This document shows, one piece after another, positions 18,280 to 27,526 of a DNA stretch of 64,000 nucleotides. The DNA lies in the NCBI GenBank assembly GCA_938003855.1, contig CALKXD010000044.1, forward strand, positions 1 through 64,000. Reading direction: 5' to 3'. This DNA comes from an uncultured Granulosicoccaceae bacterium (GTDB lineage: Bacteria > Pseudomonadota > Gammaproteobacteria > Granulosicoccales > Granulosicoccaceae). The position numbers were made by a program, and so were the translations under genes. Numbering within the stretch: the stretch's first letter is position 1; each line of letters starts with the position of its first letter. A model generated the notes under the pieces. The model was not told the DNA's origin. It did not search any database and saw nothing but the letters and a program-made list of their open reading frames with translations.

Positions 18280-19047
18280 TCAGTGCGTCATCGAGTAGAC
18301 GATATAATTAATGGCAAAGCGGTAGGCCATGGCGGAATAGGGCTCCGGATAGCTGGGCCAGTCTGCGTGTTCCCAGGCATCACCCAGGTCCATATTAAAA
18401 TTGATCGCAACCATTACTCGTCCATCGTCATCACGTATGCCCCGCCAATGCGGGATATTTCCACCGCGTTCCCAGGTTCGGCCTTCCTGCAACGGCCGAA
18501 TACCGGGTATTTGTGTTCGTTCTTCCATGTCGTACAGGACGTGAAAGATCTCGTCGCTGATTGCCAGTTCCTCAATTATTCGTTGTGGAAAAACCTGCCG
18601 CATGGCGTAAGCGAAGTTGTCCCATTGAAACGGCCCGTGAAAATCATCAACCATCAGAAAACCGCCTCGCAACAAATACTCTCGCAGACGGCCAGCTTCG
18701 TAGTTATTCAGTGACAGTGACCCCACCTCGACCGCGTACAGCCACGGATAGTCGAATATTGTGTCATCGCCAAGTTGTACTAAGGCGCCTTCCTGATTGA
18801 CTCCAATCCGGGTTAAACGTTCTAGCCCGGCCAGCAAATGTAATTCGGCCTCGGGCCAGTCTACCCGCCACCTTGGCCCCCAGCCGTTCGAATCTATGCC
18901 ATTGTAGATCAATCGGGCGAAAGCGAATTCGTGTTGATTGATGAACCATGGCCGTGTGTTTGAATTGCTGTCAGGGGAAGTCACAGATTGAGCGGACGCG
19001 GAACCAGCTAAGAGTGCAAGAAACAGTGCCAAAATCCACTTGGGCAT
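18280..19047 (-). CDS. Exported DUF4159 domain protein
   Basis: 255 residues from ATG 19047. I prefer this start to the upstream TTG at 19107 because it gives a clean signal peptide (MPKWILALFLALLAGSASAQ). The body is a DUF4159 domain (FAFARLIYNG near 42, LREYLLRGGFLMVDDFHG near 140). The fold is GATase-like and no catalytic residues are known. First gene of the operon on the minus strand; the 241-base divergent gap to nagZ should hold the promoters of both directions, but no convincing promoter is visible. Confidence 0.85.
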   Translation of the reverse strand: MPKWILALFLALLAGSASAQSVTSPDSNSNTRPWFINQHEFAFARLIYNGIDSNGWGPRWRVDWPEAELHLLAGLERLTRIGVNQEGALVQLGDDTIFDYPWLYAVEVGSLSLNNYEAGRLREYLLRGGFLMVDDFHGPFQWDNFAYAMRQVFPQRIIEELAISDEIFHVLYDMEERTQIPGIRPLQEGRTWERGGNIPHWRGIRDDDGRVMVAINFNMDLGDAWEHADWPSYPEPYSAMAYRFAINYIVYSMTH

Positions 19048-19288
19048 AGGTTTAATTCGCTGTGGTCGCAATTTGAGACACAGTGCGCGTGTCTGAATTG
19101 AAAGCAATCTGGCCCCTTAGACTCTCCGCAAAGCCAGTATAGCGGATAGACAGTCGGTTCCAACCTGCATTTTGATCAAATTATTACGCTTGCCATGCGG
19201 CAACGGACCTGCATTGGTAATTGAGTGGAACCACAGTGATGGTCTGTGCTCAACTGTCTGCCCCGATCATTTCGCGATTAACGAGTAA

Positions 19289-20317
19289 ATGCAAATGACA
19301 AAAACCTGTTTGCCTGGCCCGTTGATGATCGATGTGGCTGGAACCGAGTTGTCCGATGAAGACATTGAGCTGATAGCACACCCTCGGGTGGGTGGCATCA
19401 TTCTGTTCACGCGAAACTATCAGAACCGCCAACAATTGCAGCAGTTGGTGCGGGATATCCGCGCAGCGCGCAGTGGCCCACTGCTGATTGCGGTGGATCA
19501 TGAGGGCGGGCGGGTGCAGCGCTTTCGGGAAGGATTCACGCGGATTCCGCCGATGAGACAATTCGGCGAGCTATTTGATACATCGCCGGATCAGGCGCGG
19601 ATTTCGGCCCGTAAGGTTGCCTGTGTGCTGGCCTGGGAGCTTCGCCAGTGCGGAATCGACTTTTCATTTGCGCCAGTGCTGGATATTGACCAGGCCAATT
19701 CCAGTGTGATCGGAGATCGGTCTTTTCATGCCAGGTCTGATGTTGTGGTTGCCTTAGCAACCTGTGTGATCGAGGGCTTCAACGATGCCGGTTGCGCGAG
19801 TGTTGCCAAGCATTTTCCGGGGCATGGCAGCGTTTCAGCCGATACCCATGCTGAAATGGCGCGCGACGACCGCAGTTTTGCAGAGATCGACACCATGGAT
19901 ATGCAGCCGTTCAGGCAGCTTGCCGCCGCAGCCACAGCGGTAATGCCTGCGCATGTCATTTATTCCTCCTGTGACGCAGAACCCGCCAGTCTCTCGTCGT
20001 TCTGGCAGAAACAAATACTGCGTGGCTCTCTGGGGTTTAACGGACCGATCATCAGCGATGATCTGTCCATGTCGGCGATCACGTTGCACAGCACACAGGC
20101 ACAGGCAGCGGCGCAAGCGCTGCGGGCTGGTACTGACCTGGCGCTGATCTGCAATGACAGGCCAGCGGTGCTGGCGGCAGTTGCATACCCCGATTGGCCA
20201 ACTGACCTGGATGACAGCGTGCAGCGCAGGCAGCGATTGCAGGCGCGCGATGTCGACGCTCCGGCAGAGGCGATAATTGCCGCCGGTCGCCGTATTGCAG
20301 AGTCATTGGCTGGTTGA
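19289..20317 (+). CDS. nagZ: Beta-N-acetylhexosaminidase NagZ
   Basis: 342 residues, the usual NagZ length. GH3 glycosidase of the cytoplasm that cleaves GlcNAc from GlcNAc-anhydromuropeptides in peptidoglycan recycling. Seen: DHEGGRVQRF, KHFPGHG near 172, the flexible-loop acid/base pair in SADTHAEM, and the nucleophile Asp in ISDDLSM near 253. Start ATG at 19289; a second ATG at 19295 is possible. Divergent from the MoxR operon and 143 bases before the phosphorylase gene. Confidence 0.96.
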   Translation: MQMTKTCLPGPLMIDVAGTELSDEDIELIAHPRVGGIILFTRNYQNRQQLQQLVRDIRAARSGPLLIAVDHEGGRVQRFREGFTRIPPMRQFGELFDTSPDQARISARKVACVLAWELRQCGIDFSFAPVLDIDQANSSVIGDRSFHARSDVVVALATCVIEGFNDAGCASVAKHFPGHGSVSADTHAEMARDDRSFAEIDTMDMQPFRQLAAAATAVMPAHVIYSSCDAEPASLSSFWQKQILRGSLGFNGPIISDDLSMSAITLHSTQAQAAAQALRAGTDLALICNDRPAVLAAVAYPDWPTDLDDSVQRRQRLQARDVDAPAEAIIAAGRRIAESLAG

Positions 20318-20319
20318 CG

Positions 20320-20337
20320 CGTGGTACACGATTTTTT
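20320..20337 (+). terminator. Possible weak terminator after nagZ
   Basis: A short stem CGTG-GTA-CACG directly after the nagZ stop is followed by ATTTTTT. The stem is only 4 bp, so the call is tentative; read-through into the phosphorylase gene is likely. Confidence 0.3.
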
Positions 20338-20460
20338 GTGTTGCCGTCCTTTGCGGTGCGATGGATAACTTCACATCAGGGCGATCTGGACTGGTAAACT
20401 TCACCGTTTCTGCCTGACATCGGGATCAGGCGTTTATTAAGCATGGTGGAGCCAAACTAG

Positions 20461-21210
20461 ATGGCAAAAATTGCAATTATCGGTGGCACCGGACTGACCA
20501 ATATGCCTGGTCTGACGGTCAAGTATCGAGAGATGGTGAAGACTATCTACGGTGCGCCGTCCTGCCCGCTGATTCACGGCGAGTTAAACGGCACTGAAGT
20601 TACCTTTCTGGCCCGGCATGGACGGCGACATACCATTCCGCCACACATGGTGAATTATCGTGCAAACCTGATGGCACTGCATGAGGTCGGGGCCACTCAC
20701 ATAATTGCGCTGGCAGCGGTAGGCGGTATTGCCGACGATTGTCTGGATAAAACCATCGTTATTCCCGATCAGATTATTGACTACACCTACGGACGTGCTC
20801 ACACATTTCATGGCGATAAGCACGATAAATTTGATCATATTGACTTCACCGAGCCCTATTCGGCAAGTGTACGGGGCTGCCTGTTGAAAGCCGGGCAGAG
20901 TGCCGGGGTGCCGCATTTGACAGAAGGCGTTTATGGCGCAACCCAGGGGCCGCGGCTTGAGACCGCCGCCGAGATTACCCGGATGGAAAGAGATGGATGT
21001 ACGATAGTCGGTATGACGGGTATGCCGGAAGCGTCACTGGCGCGTGAGCTGGGTATTGAATACGGCTGTTGTGCGATGGTGGTCAACCGTGCGCCCGGTA
21101 AGGCTGCAACTGGTATTGATTTTCGCGACATAGAGCAGAATGTTCACGACAGTATTGATGCGGTGCGGAAAATTCTTGCCGAGGCTATGGTTGCGGGATT
21201 TGAATCCTAG
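20461..21210 (+). CDS. S-methyl-5'-thioinosine phosphorylase (MTAP family)
   Basis: 249 residues. It phosphorolyses methylthioinosine to hypoxanthine and methylthioribose-1-phosphate in polyamine by-product salvage. Seen: IGGTGLT at the N-terminus, FLARHGRRH, PPHMVNYRANL, TQGPRLET near 162 and MTGMPEASLA near 185, all as in the Pseudomonas-type methylthioinosine enzyme rather than adenosine-specific MTAP. Follows nagZ on the same strand, a neighbourhood shared by other gammaproteobacteria. Confidence 0.88.
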   Translation: MAKIAIIGGTGLTNMPGLTVKYREMVKTIYGAPSCPLIHGELNGTEVTFLARHGRRHTIPPHMVNYRANLMALHEVGATHIIALAAVGGIADDCLDKTIVIPDQIIDYTYGRAHTFHGDKHDKFDHIDFTEPYSASVRGCLLKAGQSAGVPHLTEGVYGATQGPRLETAAEITRMERDGCTIVGMTGMPEASLARELGIEYGCCAMVVNRAPGKAATGIDFRDIEQNVHDSIDAVRKILAEAMVAGFES

Positions 21211-21268
21211 TCGAGCCCTTCAACGGCAATACCGTCAGGGGCGCCAACCGGCAACCAGCAGCCGGGAC

Positions 21269-21300
21269 CAGGTATTGGCACCGGGCGGTGTCAATACCTG
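21269..21300. terminator. Bidirectional hairpin between convergent genes
   Basis: A 14-bp stem with one G.T pair and a GGGC loop (arm 1 CAGGTATTGGCACC at 21269-21282, arm 2 at 21287-21300). It lies in the 97-base gap between the phosphorylase and thiolase stops. No U-run flanks it on either strand, so it may act as a transcript 3'-end stabiliser or Rho-assisted terminator for both genes. Confidence 0.7.
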
Positions 21301-21307
21301 TAGATAC

Positions 21308-22504
21308 TCAGGCGACTTCGAACAGTGCAGCGGCACCCATACCGCCGCCGATGCACATGCTGATTACTACGTATTTTACGCCGCGCCGCTTGCCTTCGAT
21401 CAGGGCGTGGCCGGCGGTTCTTGCGCCAGTCATGCCGTATGGATGGCCGATTGAAATGGCGCCGCCATTGACATTGTATTTGTCAGGGTCGATGCCCAGT
21501 TCATCGCGGCAGTAGAGGCATTGCACGGCAAACGCTTCATTGAGCTCCCACAAGCCAATGTCGTCGACTTTCAAACCGTGTTGCTTCAGTAGTTTAGGGA
21601 TCGCGAACACCGGCCCGATACCCATTTGCTCAGGCTCTGTTCCGGCAACAGACATACCCCGATAGATACCCAGCGGCGTTTCACCGCGTTGCTCGGCGAG
21701 CTTGCTGTCCATGATCACACAGGCCGATGCACCGTCAGACAACTGGCTGGCGTTACCGGCGGTAATTGTGCCGTTTTCAATGACAGGTTTCAGGCTTTGC
21801 AGTCCTTCCAGGGTTGTTTCCGGACGATTGCCTTCATCTTTGCTGATAGTGACTTCGGCGTAGCTGACGGCCTTGGTTTCGCGGTCGACCAGCTTCTGTG
21901 TTGCCGTGATCGGGACGATCTCGGCATCGAACAATCCAGCCGCTTGCGCCGCTGCGGTGCGTTGTTGCGAAGCAAGGGCATATTCGTCCATCACATCGCG
22001 ACTGACTGAATATTTCTCAGCGACGAATTCAGCGGTTTTCAGCATCGGCATGTAGGCATGCTCGGCGGCGGCGATAACGTTAGGATCTGTCTCTTCAGCC
22101 ACCCACCCGAGGTACTGATGCTGTACTGCGGAAATGTTGTCCTGGCCGCCTGCGACACACACTTGCATACCGTCTACCATGATTTGCTTGGCCGCTGTAG
22201 CGATTGCCATCAAGCCGGAAGAGCATTGCCGATCAATCGTCTGGGCCGACACCGAGACGGGTAATCCGGCCGCCAGACCGGCGTTTCGAGCTATGTTGTT
22301 ACCTGCGGTACCGCCGGTCAGGACGGTGCCGATAATCACATCGTCAATCTCTGCATCATCGACCTTGGTGCGATCTACCGCATGGCGAATTGCATGGCCC
22401 ATCATGGTGGGGGATTTGACGTTGTTCAGTCCGCCGCGAAAGGCCCGGCCGATCGGGGTGCGCGCGGTGGCAATGATGACAGCATCGTTCACGAATTTCT
22501 CCAT
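21308..22504 (-). CDS. Acetyl-CoA acyltransferase (thiolase)
   Basis: 398 residues from ATG 22504 ([10 protein letters not shown]); the longer frame to 22528 is not needed. Biosynthetic or degradative thiolase acting on acyl-CoAs in the cytoplasm. The nucleophilic Cys sits in [11 protein letters not shown] (about 90), followed by NEAFA, the His motif [16 protein letters not shown], and the second Cys in CIGGGMGAA near the C-terminus. Whether it serves beta-oxidation (FadA-like) or acetoacetyl-CoA synthesis cannot be told; there is no adjacent fadB. Confidence 0.92.
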   Translation of the reverse strand: MEKFVNDAVIIATARTPIGRAFRGGLNNVKSPTMMGHAIRHAVDRTKVDDAEIDDVIIGTVLTGGTAGNNIARNAGLAAGLPVSVSAQTIDRQCSSGLMAIATAAKQIMVDGMQVCVAGGQDNISAVQHQYLGWVAEETDPNVIAAAEHAYMPMLKTAEFVAEKYSVSRDVMDEYALASQQRTAAAQAAGLFDAEIVPITATQKLVDRETKAVSYAEVTISKDEGNRPETTLEGLQSLKPVIENGTITAGNASQLSDGASACVIMDSKLAEQRGETPLGIYRGMSVAGTEPEQMGIGPVFAIPKLLKQHGLKVDDIGLWELNEAFAVQCLYCRDELGIDPDKYNVNGGAISIGHPYGMTGARTAGHALIEGKRRGVKYVVISMCIGGGMGAAALFEVA

Positions 22505-22611
22505 TGGTCGCAAATGACAACAGGGCATTGGTTGAATTGCCCGGATGAGATCATATTATCAGACATGTATTGAGATTAGTGCACTACCGATCATGTTGTG
22601 GATTGCCGGTC

Positions 22612-22620
22612 TGCTATAAT
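22612..22620 (+). promoter_or_regulatory. Extended -10 promoter candidate for rhlE
   Basis: TGCTATAAT is an exact extended -10 (TGn plus TATAAT) 173 bases upstream of the rhlE start; the -35 region is weak (ATGTTG at a 16-base spacing). It implies a long leader. Confidence 0.5.
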
Positions 22621-22752
22621 CAAAGGGATCGGTAGCGAAGTTCTGCCGTTACACACCGCAAACTATCTTTAAAGTCTCCCACACCCTGCGAGCCGCGTTT
22701 TTGTCCGGCAGCAGGCGAATGCGCTTGAGCCTTTTCAGGTTCTTGTCACCAG

Positions 22753-22770
22753 TCGGCGGGTTTGCCGACC
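22753..22770 (+). other. Leader hairpin upstream of rhlE
   Basis: GTCGGC at 22753-22758 and GCCGAC at 22765-22770 pair perfectly around GGGTTT, about 23 bases before the rhlE start codon. No U-run follows. A leader structure ahead of an RNA helicase gene is a reasonable place for autoregulation, but this is inference. Confidence 0.5.
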
Positions 22771-22792
22771 TATTTACTTCGAAAAATACTCT

Positions 22793-24106
22793 ATGTCATT
22801 TGATTCACTCGGTCTGTCCGATGCGTTACTGCGAGCTTTGCATGAGCAGGGTTACGATCAGCCTACGCCAATTCAGGAACAGGCTATTCCATTGATTTTA
22901 CAGGGCAGAGATGTTCTGGCCAGTGCCCAGACAGGCACCGGCAAAACGGCAGGCTTTACCCTGCCAATGCTGGAGCAGTTGTCTCAAGCACCAAAGGCTT
23001 CTAAAAAGCGGCCGCTGCGGGCGCTGATATTATCCCCGACCCGCGAGCTGGCAGCTCAGATTGGCGATAACATCACTCAGTACGGCCGGCATCTGGCGTT
23101 GAAATCGGCAACGATTTTTGGCGGTGTCAACATCAACCCGCAAACTGATAAGTTACGCCATGGCGTCGATATATTGGTCGCAACACCGGGTCGTCTGCTA
23201 GACCATGCAGGGCAGGGGAATGTCGACTTATCGACCGTGAACTATTTTGTTCTTGATGAAGCGGATCGTATGCTCGATATGGGTTTTATTCACGACATCA
23301 AACGTGTTCTGGCACTGCTGCCGAATAAGTCCGAGCGTCAAAACCTGTTGTTCTCAGCCACTTTTTCAAAAGAAATTAAGTCGCTGTCGGGCCAGTTACT
23401 GAACAGTCCGGCGATGGTCGAAGTGGCACCGGAGAATGCCACCGCTGATCGCATCGAGCAAACTATTTATCCGGTTGATAAAGCGCGCAAGCGTGAACTG
23501 CTCAGCCACCTGATACTGGAAAATGACTGGTCGCAGGTGTTGGTATTTACTCGCACTAAACATGGCGCAAATCGTCTGGTGCAGCAACTAGACAAAGACG
23601 GCATTTCCGGTGCGGCGATCCACGGTAACAAAAGCCAGGGCGCCCGGACGCGAGCGCTGGCTGATTTCAAGTCCGGTAAGATTCAAGTATTGTGCGCCAC
23701 GGATATTGCCGCCAGGGGACTTGATATCGCTTTGCTGCCGCATGTAGTCAACTACGAGCTACCTAATGTACCGGAAGACTACGTGCACCGGATCGGACGC
23801 ACCGCCAGAGCCGGTCACTCCGGCATGGCCGTGTCATTGGTGTGTGGCGAAGAACGCAAGCTGCTTAGCGACATCGAACGTCTGCTCAAACGTGATCTGC
23901 CAAAATGCAATCTGGCGGGTTTTGAGCAGTCGCAGACTGACGCCAACACCGCGTTGCTGGAGCGCCCCGGGCGCAACACACGCAATAATAACGGGCCGCG
24001 CAACAACCGGCCTGGCGGCGGCAATAATGGTTCACGTCAGCGGCGGCCGGCGGCGAATGATCGAAACCAGCAGCGCAGGCGACGCGCGGTTTCTTCCGGC
24101 GGATAG
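22793..24106 (+). CDS. rhlE: DEAD-box RNA helicase RhlE
   Basis: 437 residues. ATP-dependent RNA helicase of the cytoplasm, linked to ribosome assembly and RNA turnover. Seen in order: Q motif ([10 protein letters not shown]), [43 protein letters not shown] and [11 protein letters not shown] basic Arg/Asn/Gly-rich tail (about 385-437) matches the RhlE subfamily and would bind RNA. Preceded by a long leader with a hairpin. Confidence 0.93.
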   Translation: MSFDSLGLSDALLRALHEQGYDQPTPIQEQAIPLILQGRDVLASAQTGTGKTAGFTLPMLEQLSQAPKASKKRPLRALILSPTRELAAQIGDNITQYGRHLALKSATIFGGVNINPQTDKLRHGVDILVATPGRLLDHAGQGNVDLSTVNYFVLDEADRMLDMGFIHDIKRVLALLPNKSERQNLLFSATFSKEIKSLSGQLLNSPAMVEVAPENATADRIEQTIYPVDKARKRELLSHLILENDWSQVLVFTRTKHGANRLVQQLDKDGISGAAIHGNKSQGARTRALADFKSGKIQVLCATDIAARGLDIALLPHVVNYELPNVPEDYVHRIGRTARAGHSGMAVSLVCGEERKLLSDIERLLKRDLPKCNLAGFEQSQTDANTALLERPGRNTRNNNGPRNNRPGGGNNGSRQRRPAANDRNQQRRRRAVSSGG

Positions 24107-24130
24107 GCATAGCGCAGCAGCGGAATTTTT

Positions 24131-25462
24131 CTAGCGATTGGCGGGCATGGAGAGAGTCACCCGTGCACCGCCGATATCGCTGCTGCTGAGCACTAGTGTG
24201 CCGCCGTAGTTTTCAATCAGCTCGTGACTTAACGCCAGCCCGATCCCCTGTCCCTCCTGGCGGGTATCGGCCCTGACGCCTCGACGGATTAGTCGATCAT
24301 GCATTCCCTGTGGAAAACCAGGGCCGTTGTCATCAATGGTCAAATGCACTTGCCCGTCACCGGTGTGGCTGGATAAACGCACTTTTGTCGCGCCGTATTT
24401 ACAGGCGTTTTCAAGCAGGTTGCCGAAGATTTCGAGTAGATCGGCGGCTTCGATGCGAACCTGCACATCGGCGTCAATGCGATTGTCGAATTGTATTTTC
24501 CTTTGGCGATACACTTTCTGCAGCGAATTGATAATGCGATCGGCAGGCTTATGCGGTGAAACGGCAGCGGTAAGCAGGCGCTGTGTGCCTGCGTCCGCCC
24601 GTTTGATGTGATAGCTGACAATATCGTCCATGCGGTCTGCCTGCTGAGTGAAGTCCTGCCTACCGCTACTGCTATCTATATTGCGCAGCACGCTTAACGG
24701 GGTTTTCAAGCTGTGCGCGAGATCATCCAGCGTTTGCCGATAGCGCTTCTGTCGTCCCCGTTCACTGGCTATTAGTGTGTTGATGCGACTGGTGAGAGGG
24801 TGCAGCTCTGCCGGCACGTTGTCGGGGAGTTCTTCACGTGTGCCGTTTTCAATTTGATTAAGCTGACGGGAGATACGCCGTAACGGGCTCAGGCCCCAGG
24901 CCAGAATAAGTGCGATCGACATCAGCAGTAGCGCGCCCATTGTCGCCATGGTGACCCATAGGTTTCGACTGAACGTCGCGTGTTGCGCTTCAAACTCGTT
25001 GCGGCTGTCGCCAATGATGTATTGAAATGCGGTTATCTCACCGTTCGGCAGCAACCACTCGACGGCAAACCGCAGGACGAACAGAGGGCCGTAGGTGTTG
25101 GTTTCTTCGCGTGAAAACATCCATTGACCAATGGCACCGTCACTGCTGGGGGGTATTTCGGAGCTCAGCGATGGCGAGCGCCACAACTGTTGCACGTTTC
25201 TGCCACGGATTTCTGCGTAGATGCCCGACATGGGCTGCTGCATCTGCGGGTTTGGCAGATCGCGGGAAATAATATTGATGGTGCCGTCTTCGGCTATCGT
25301 GGCGGCACCCAGCAGGCCATAAATCTGGCCTTGCATGCGTTCGAATCGTGCCTGTTCGGCGCGCTGGTCAACGGTGTTGAGTATGGCGACTGTTGTGATG
25401 CCGATGAACAGTGCCAACACGAGTGCGGCAGCGAGCAGCAGCCGTGTGGAGATAGAGTTCAT
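24131..25462 (-). CDS. PhoQ-like sensor histidine kinase
   Basis: 443 residues. Two membrane helices (8-28 and about 168-192) enclose a periplasmic sensor of roughly 140 residues. A HAMP-like region, the phospho-acceptor motif DDLAHSLKTPLSVLR (His near 250), an N box LLENACKYG and DNGPGF/GIGLAL complete the kinase. The H-box form is typical of PhoQ-type kinases. It phosphorylates the response regulator encoded just upstream (4-base overlap). The inducing signal is unknown; the acidic cation-binding patch of classical PhoQ is not obvious. Confidence 0.9.
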   Translation of the reverse strand: MNSISTRLLLAAALVLALFIGITTVAILNTVDQRAEQARFERMQGQIYGLLGAATIAEDGTINIISRDLPNPQMQQPMSGIYAEIRGRNVQQLWRSPSLSSEIPPSSDGAIGQWMFSREETNTYGPLFVLRFAVEWLLPNGEITAFQYIIGDSRNEFEAQHATFSRNLWVTMATMGALLLMSIALILAWGLSPLRRISRQLNQIENGTREELPDNVPAELHPLTSRINTLIASERGRQKRYRQTLDDLAHSLKTPLSVLRNIDSSSGRQDFTQQADRMDDIVSYHIKRADAGTQRLLTAAVSPHKPADRIINSLQKVYRQRKIQFDNRIDADVQVRIEAADLLEIFGNLLENACKYGATKVRLSSHTGDGQVHLTIDDNGPGFPQGMHDRLIRRGVRADTRQEGQGIGLALSHELIENYGGTLVLSSSDIGGARVTLSMPANR

Positions 25463-26151
25463 GAGTCGGTGGTGTTGGCGCGCTCCAGCGCAAAGCGATA
25501 GCCGCGGCCACGCAGTGTTTCGATCGGGTTGAGGGTGTTGTCGGGGTCGAGTTTTCGACGTAGCCGCCGGACAAATACTTCGAGCACGTTGGTGTCGCGT
25601 TCAGTGTCTTCTTCGTACAGGTGGTCAAGCAGTGCAGGTTTGGATATCACCTCACCGGCGTGAATGGCCAGGTACTCCAGGACTTTGTATTCGTAGGCGG
25701 TCAGGGTGATCGCATCGTCGTTAATGGTGACTCTCTGCTCGCGGGTTTCGATGCACATGTCACCAAAGTCCAGTAGCGGGTGTGCCCAGCCTCCAACGCG
25801 GCGCAGTAAGGCACGAATTCGAGCCATGAGTTCTTCCAGATGAAATGGCTTGCCAAGGTAGTCGTCGGCACCGGCCTCGAGCCCTTCCACACGGTCCTGC
25901 CACCGATCACGGGCAGTGAGTATCAGGATAGGGTAGAGGTGTCCCTCGTCGCGCACTGTCTGGATGATCTCCATGCCATCGATGATAGGCAGGCCTAAGT
26001 CAATGATCGCAGCGTCAACCGGCATCTCGCGCGCCAGATACAGTCCTTCTTCGCCGTCGGCCGCGATATCTATGGCAAATCCTTCTGTCTTCAAGCGCTC
26101 GCTGATCTGCTCGCGCAGGGCGTCATCGTCTTCAACCAGTAATATCCGCAT
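25459..26151 (-). CDS. PhoP-like OmpR-family response regulator
   Basis: 230 residues. Receiver domain with VEDDDA (D8, D9), phospho-acceptor D51 in IIDLGLP and the conserved Lys in LGKPFHLEE, followed by an OmpR-type winged helix (about 130-222, ending ETLRGRGYRF). Partner of the PhoQ-like kinase. Two bases after the PepSY gene, so all three genes form one unit. Confidence 0.93.
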   Translation of the reverse strand: MRILLVEDDDALREQISERLKTEGFAIDIAADGEEGLYLAREMPVDAAIIDLGLPIIDGMEIIQTVRDEGHLYPILILTARDRWQDRVEGLEAGADDYLGKPFHLEELMARIRALLRRVGGWAHPLLDFGDMCIETREQRVTINDDAITLTAYEYKVLEYLAIHAGEVISKPALLDHLYEEDTERDTNVLEVFVRRLRRKLDPDNTLNPIETLRGRGYRFALERANTTDS

Positions 26152-26153
26152 AG

Positions 26154-26426
26154 TCAGTTTCCCTTGCCCTTGATTTTTATGGCTTTAACCGTTCCATCGA
26201 TGAGAATTCGAATGACCAGCACTTTGCAGCCGTTGTTGTTCTCTCGTTCTATAACTTTTAGAATCTTGGCGCCCGGATTCCCGGCCATGACCGATTGAAT
26301 AGACTGCTCGCGGTCAATAGCTGCGCACTTATTGGCCGCTTGAACCGGCGTAACGCTGGTGCCCGGCAGGGCCAGCAAAAACCAAAATGCAGTAAAAAAG
26401 TGCTTGGCTGTGCGATTAACAATCAA
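26154..26426 (-). CDS. Small exported PepSY-domain protein
   Basis: 90 residues. Signal peptide (FFTAFWFLLALPGTSVTPVQA) followed by a short PepSY-like domain (IDREQSIQSVMAGNPGAKIL, then CKVLVIRILIDGTVKAIKI). Small PepSY proteins are often the first gene of two-component operons and may modulate the sensor in the periplasm. Two Cys residues (near 33 and 67) could form a disulfide. Confidence 0.8.
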   Translation of the reverse strand: MIVNRTAKHFFTAFWFLLALPGTSVTPVQAANKCAAIDREQSIQSVMAGNPGAKILKVIERENNNGCKVLVIRILIDGTVKAIKIKGKGN

Positions 26427-26460
26427 AATAACGGCTCCGCTTGCGGGGTTGGATGGCCAG

Positions 26461-26482
26461 ATTCAGTCGAATAGGACTGAAT
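26461..26482. promoter_or_regulatory. 8-bp inverted repeat upstream of the PepSY/regulator operon
   Basis: ATTCAGTC and GACTGAAT pair perfectly around GAATAG, 35 bases upstream of the PepSY start. It fits an operator for this operon or the 3' hairpin of the upstream gene. Confidence 0.5.
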
Positions 26483-26549
26483 GATACTGATTATGGCTGA
26501 CCGTAAGGTTAACGGCTACCGGGCATTAAGTTCCAAAGTGGTACTCAGT

Positions 26550-26567
26550 TCCGCCGATTACGGCGGA
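26550..26567. terminator. Hairpin after the glycine-zipper gene
   Basis: TCCGCC-GATTAC-GGCGGA forms a 6-bp perfect stem in the gap downstream of the glycine-zipper gene. A short T-run (TTTT) follows only on the plus strand, so direction is uncertain. Confidence 0.4.
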
Positions 26568-26651
26568 TTTTGCAGGCGTTACCGGGACGTCTGCCCGCCA
26601 CCGGCAGTGGCGTGGGAGGGGGCGTCGGTGTTCAGCCGGTCGCCGGAGTCG

Positions 26652-27278
26652 CTAACGATGCGCTGCCAGAGATACCTCAATGGCAATTCGGTTGCCGGGG
26701 TGCTGCCTGGTGCGAGTGTGAAATTGTCGGCCGTGGTATTGATAGGTGACCTTGTAGCCGCGTAGTTGCCGCTCTTTGCGAATGTGGTTGGTGGTGGTGC
26801 AGTGTTGCCGTGCATGGTGGTTGTTTTGATTGTGCCGGCGTTGATTGCGGCTGTTGTGAGCCTGGTTGGAATAATGGCCGTTACTGCCAGCGTTGGCCAG
26901 CGCTGAGCCAATCACGGCCCCTGCGATTGTGGCACCGGTACTACTGCGGCCGTTAACAGAACGCGATACTTCGTTGCCAATGGCTCCGCCAATAAGTGCA
27001 CCGATAAATACTGCGCCGTCGGTATTCTTGCGGTGGTTGCGGCCGCGGTTGTAGTTGCCCTGATAGTGGTTGGTGTGATTGCTGTGTCCGGGGGCAATCT
27101 GACGGCAGGTGCGCTGTGGGTGACTGACCTCGGTATAACGGTAAATTGGCTCGGCATGTAGCACGCGCGCATAGTCGGTGTAGGTTGATTTGCCGTTTGC
27201 GGAACCGACACCTGAAAACAGGCTCAGTGTCAGTGGCAGTATTAGCGAAAGTGCGTAGCGGGTTGGTTTTGATGTCAT
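26652..27278 (-). CDS. Exported glycine-zipper 2TM protein
   Basis: 208 residues. Signal peptide (to about residue 27, SGVGSANG), an Asn/His/Arg-rich region, then a glycine zipper (GAVFIGALIGGAIGNEVS and a second GATIAGAVIGSALANAG, about 88-131) as in Rick_17kDa-type outer-membrane proteins. The C-terminal half is His/Gln/Asn-rich with a conserved GYKVTYQYHGRQF motif. Likely an outer-membrane-associated protein; specific role unknown. Alone between the two-component operon and the rhodanese gene. Confidence 0.82.
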   Translation of the reverse strand: MTSKPTRYALSLILPLTLSLFSGVGSANGKSTYTDYARVLHAEPIYRYTEVSHPQRTCRQIAPGHSNHTNHYQGNYNRGRNHRKNTDGAVFIGALIGGAIGNEVSRSVNGRSSTGATIAGAVIGSALANAGSNGHYSNQAHNSRNQRRHNQNNHHARQHCTTTNHIRKERQLRGYKVTYQYHGRQFHTRTRQHPGNRIAIEVSLAAHR

Positions 27279-27526
27279 GAGTAATCACTCCTGTTACATG
27301 GCAGGTACATGCTAGGTAGAGATCACTGAATAGGCTCTGAACTATCCATTAAAAATTATCGGCAGTCGTGCCGGGGGCAGGCGGTGCAACTGAACGGACA
27401 AGGAGGCCGAAAAAACACGCCCGCAGCGTGTGGTTTAGCGCCACAGTAGATTGCGGGTACGGGCCACTGCCTGGTGCGGGCAGTTGTCGGCCACCCGCAC
27501 GTCGGCAGTGTATTGCCGGGGTGGGG

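Noticed and set aside
4554-19047. MoxR operon as a known phage-defence system
   Set aside because: Several members carry export signals or membrane helices and no nuclease or other effector is seen, so a cytoplasmic defence role is not supported.
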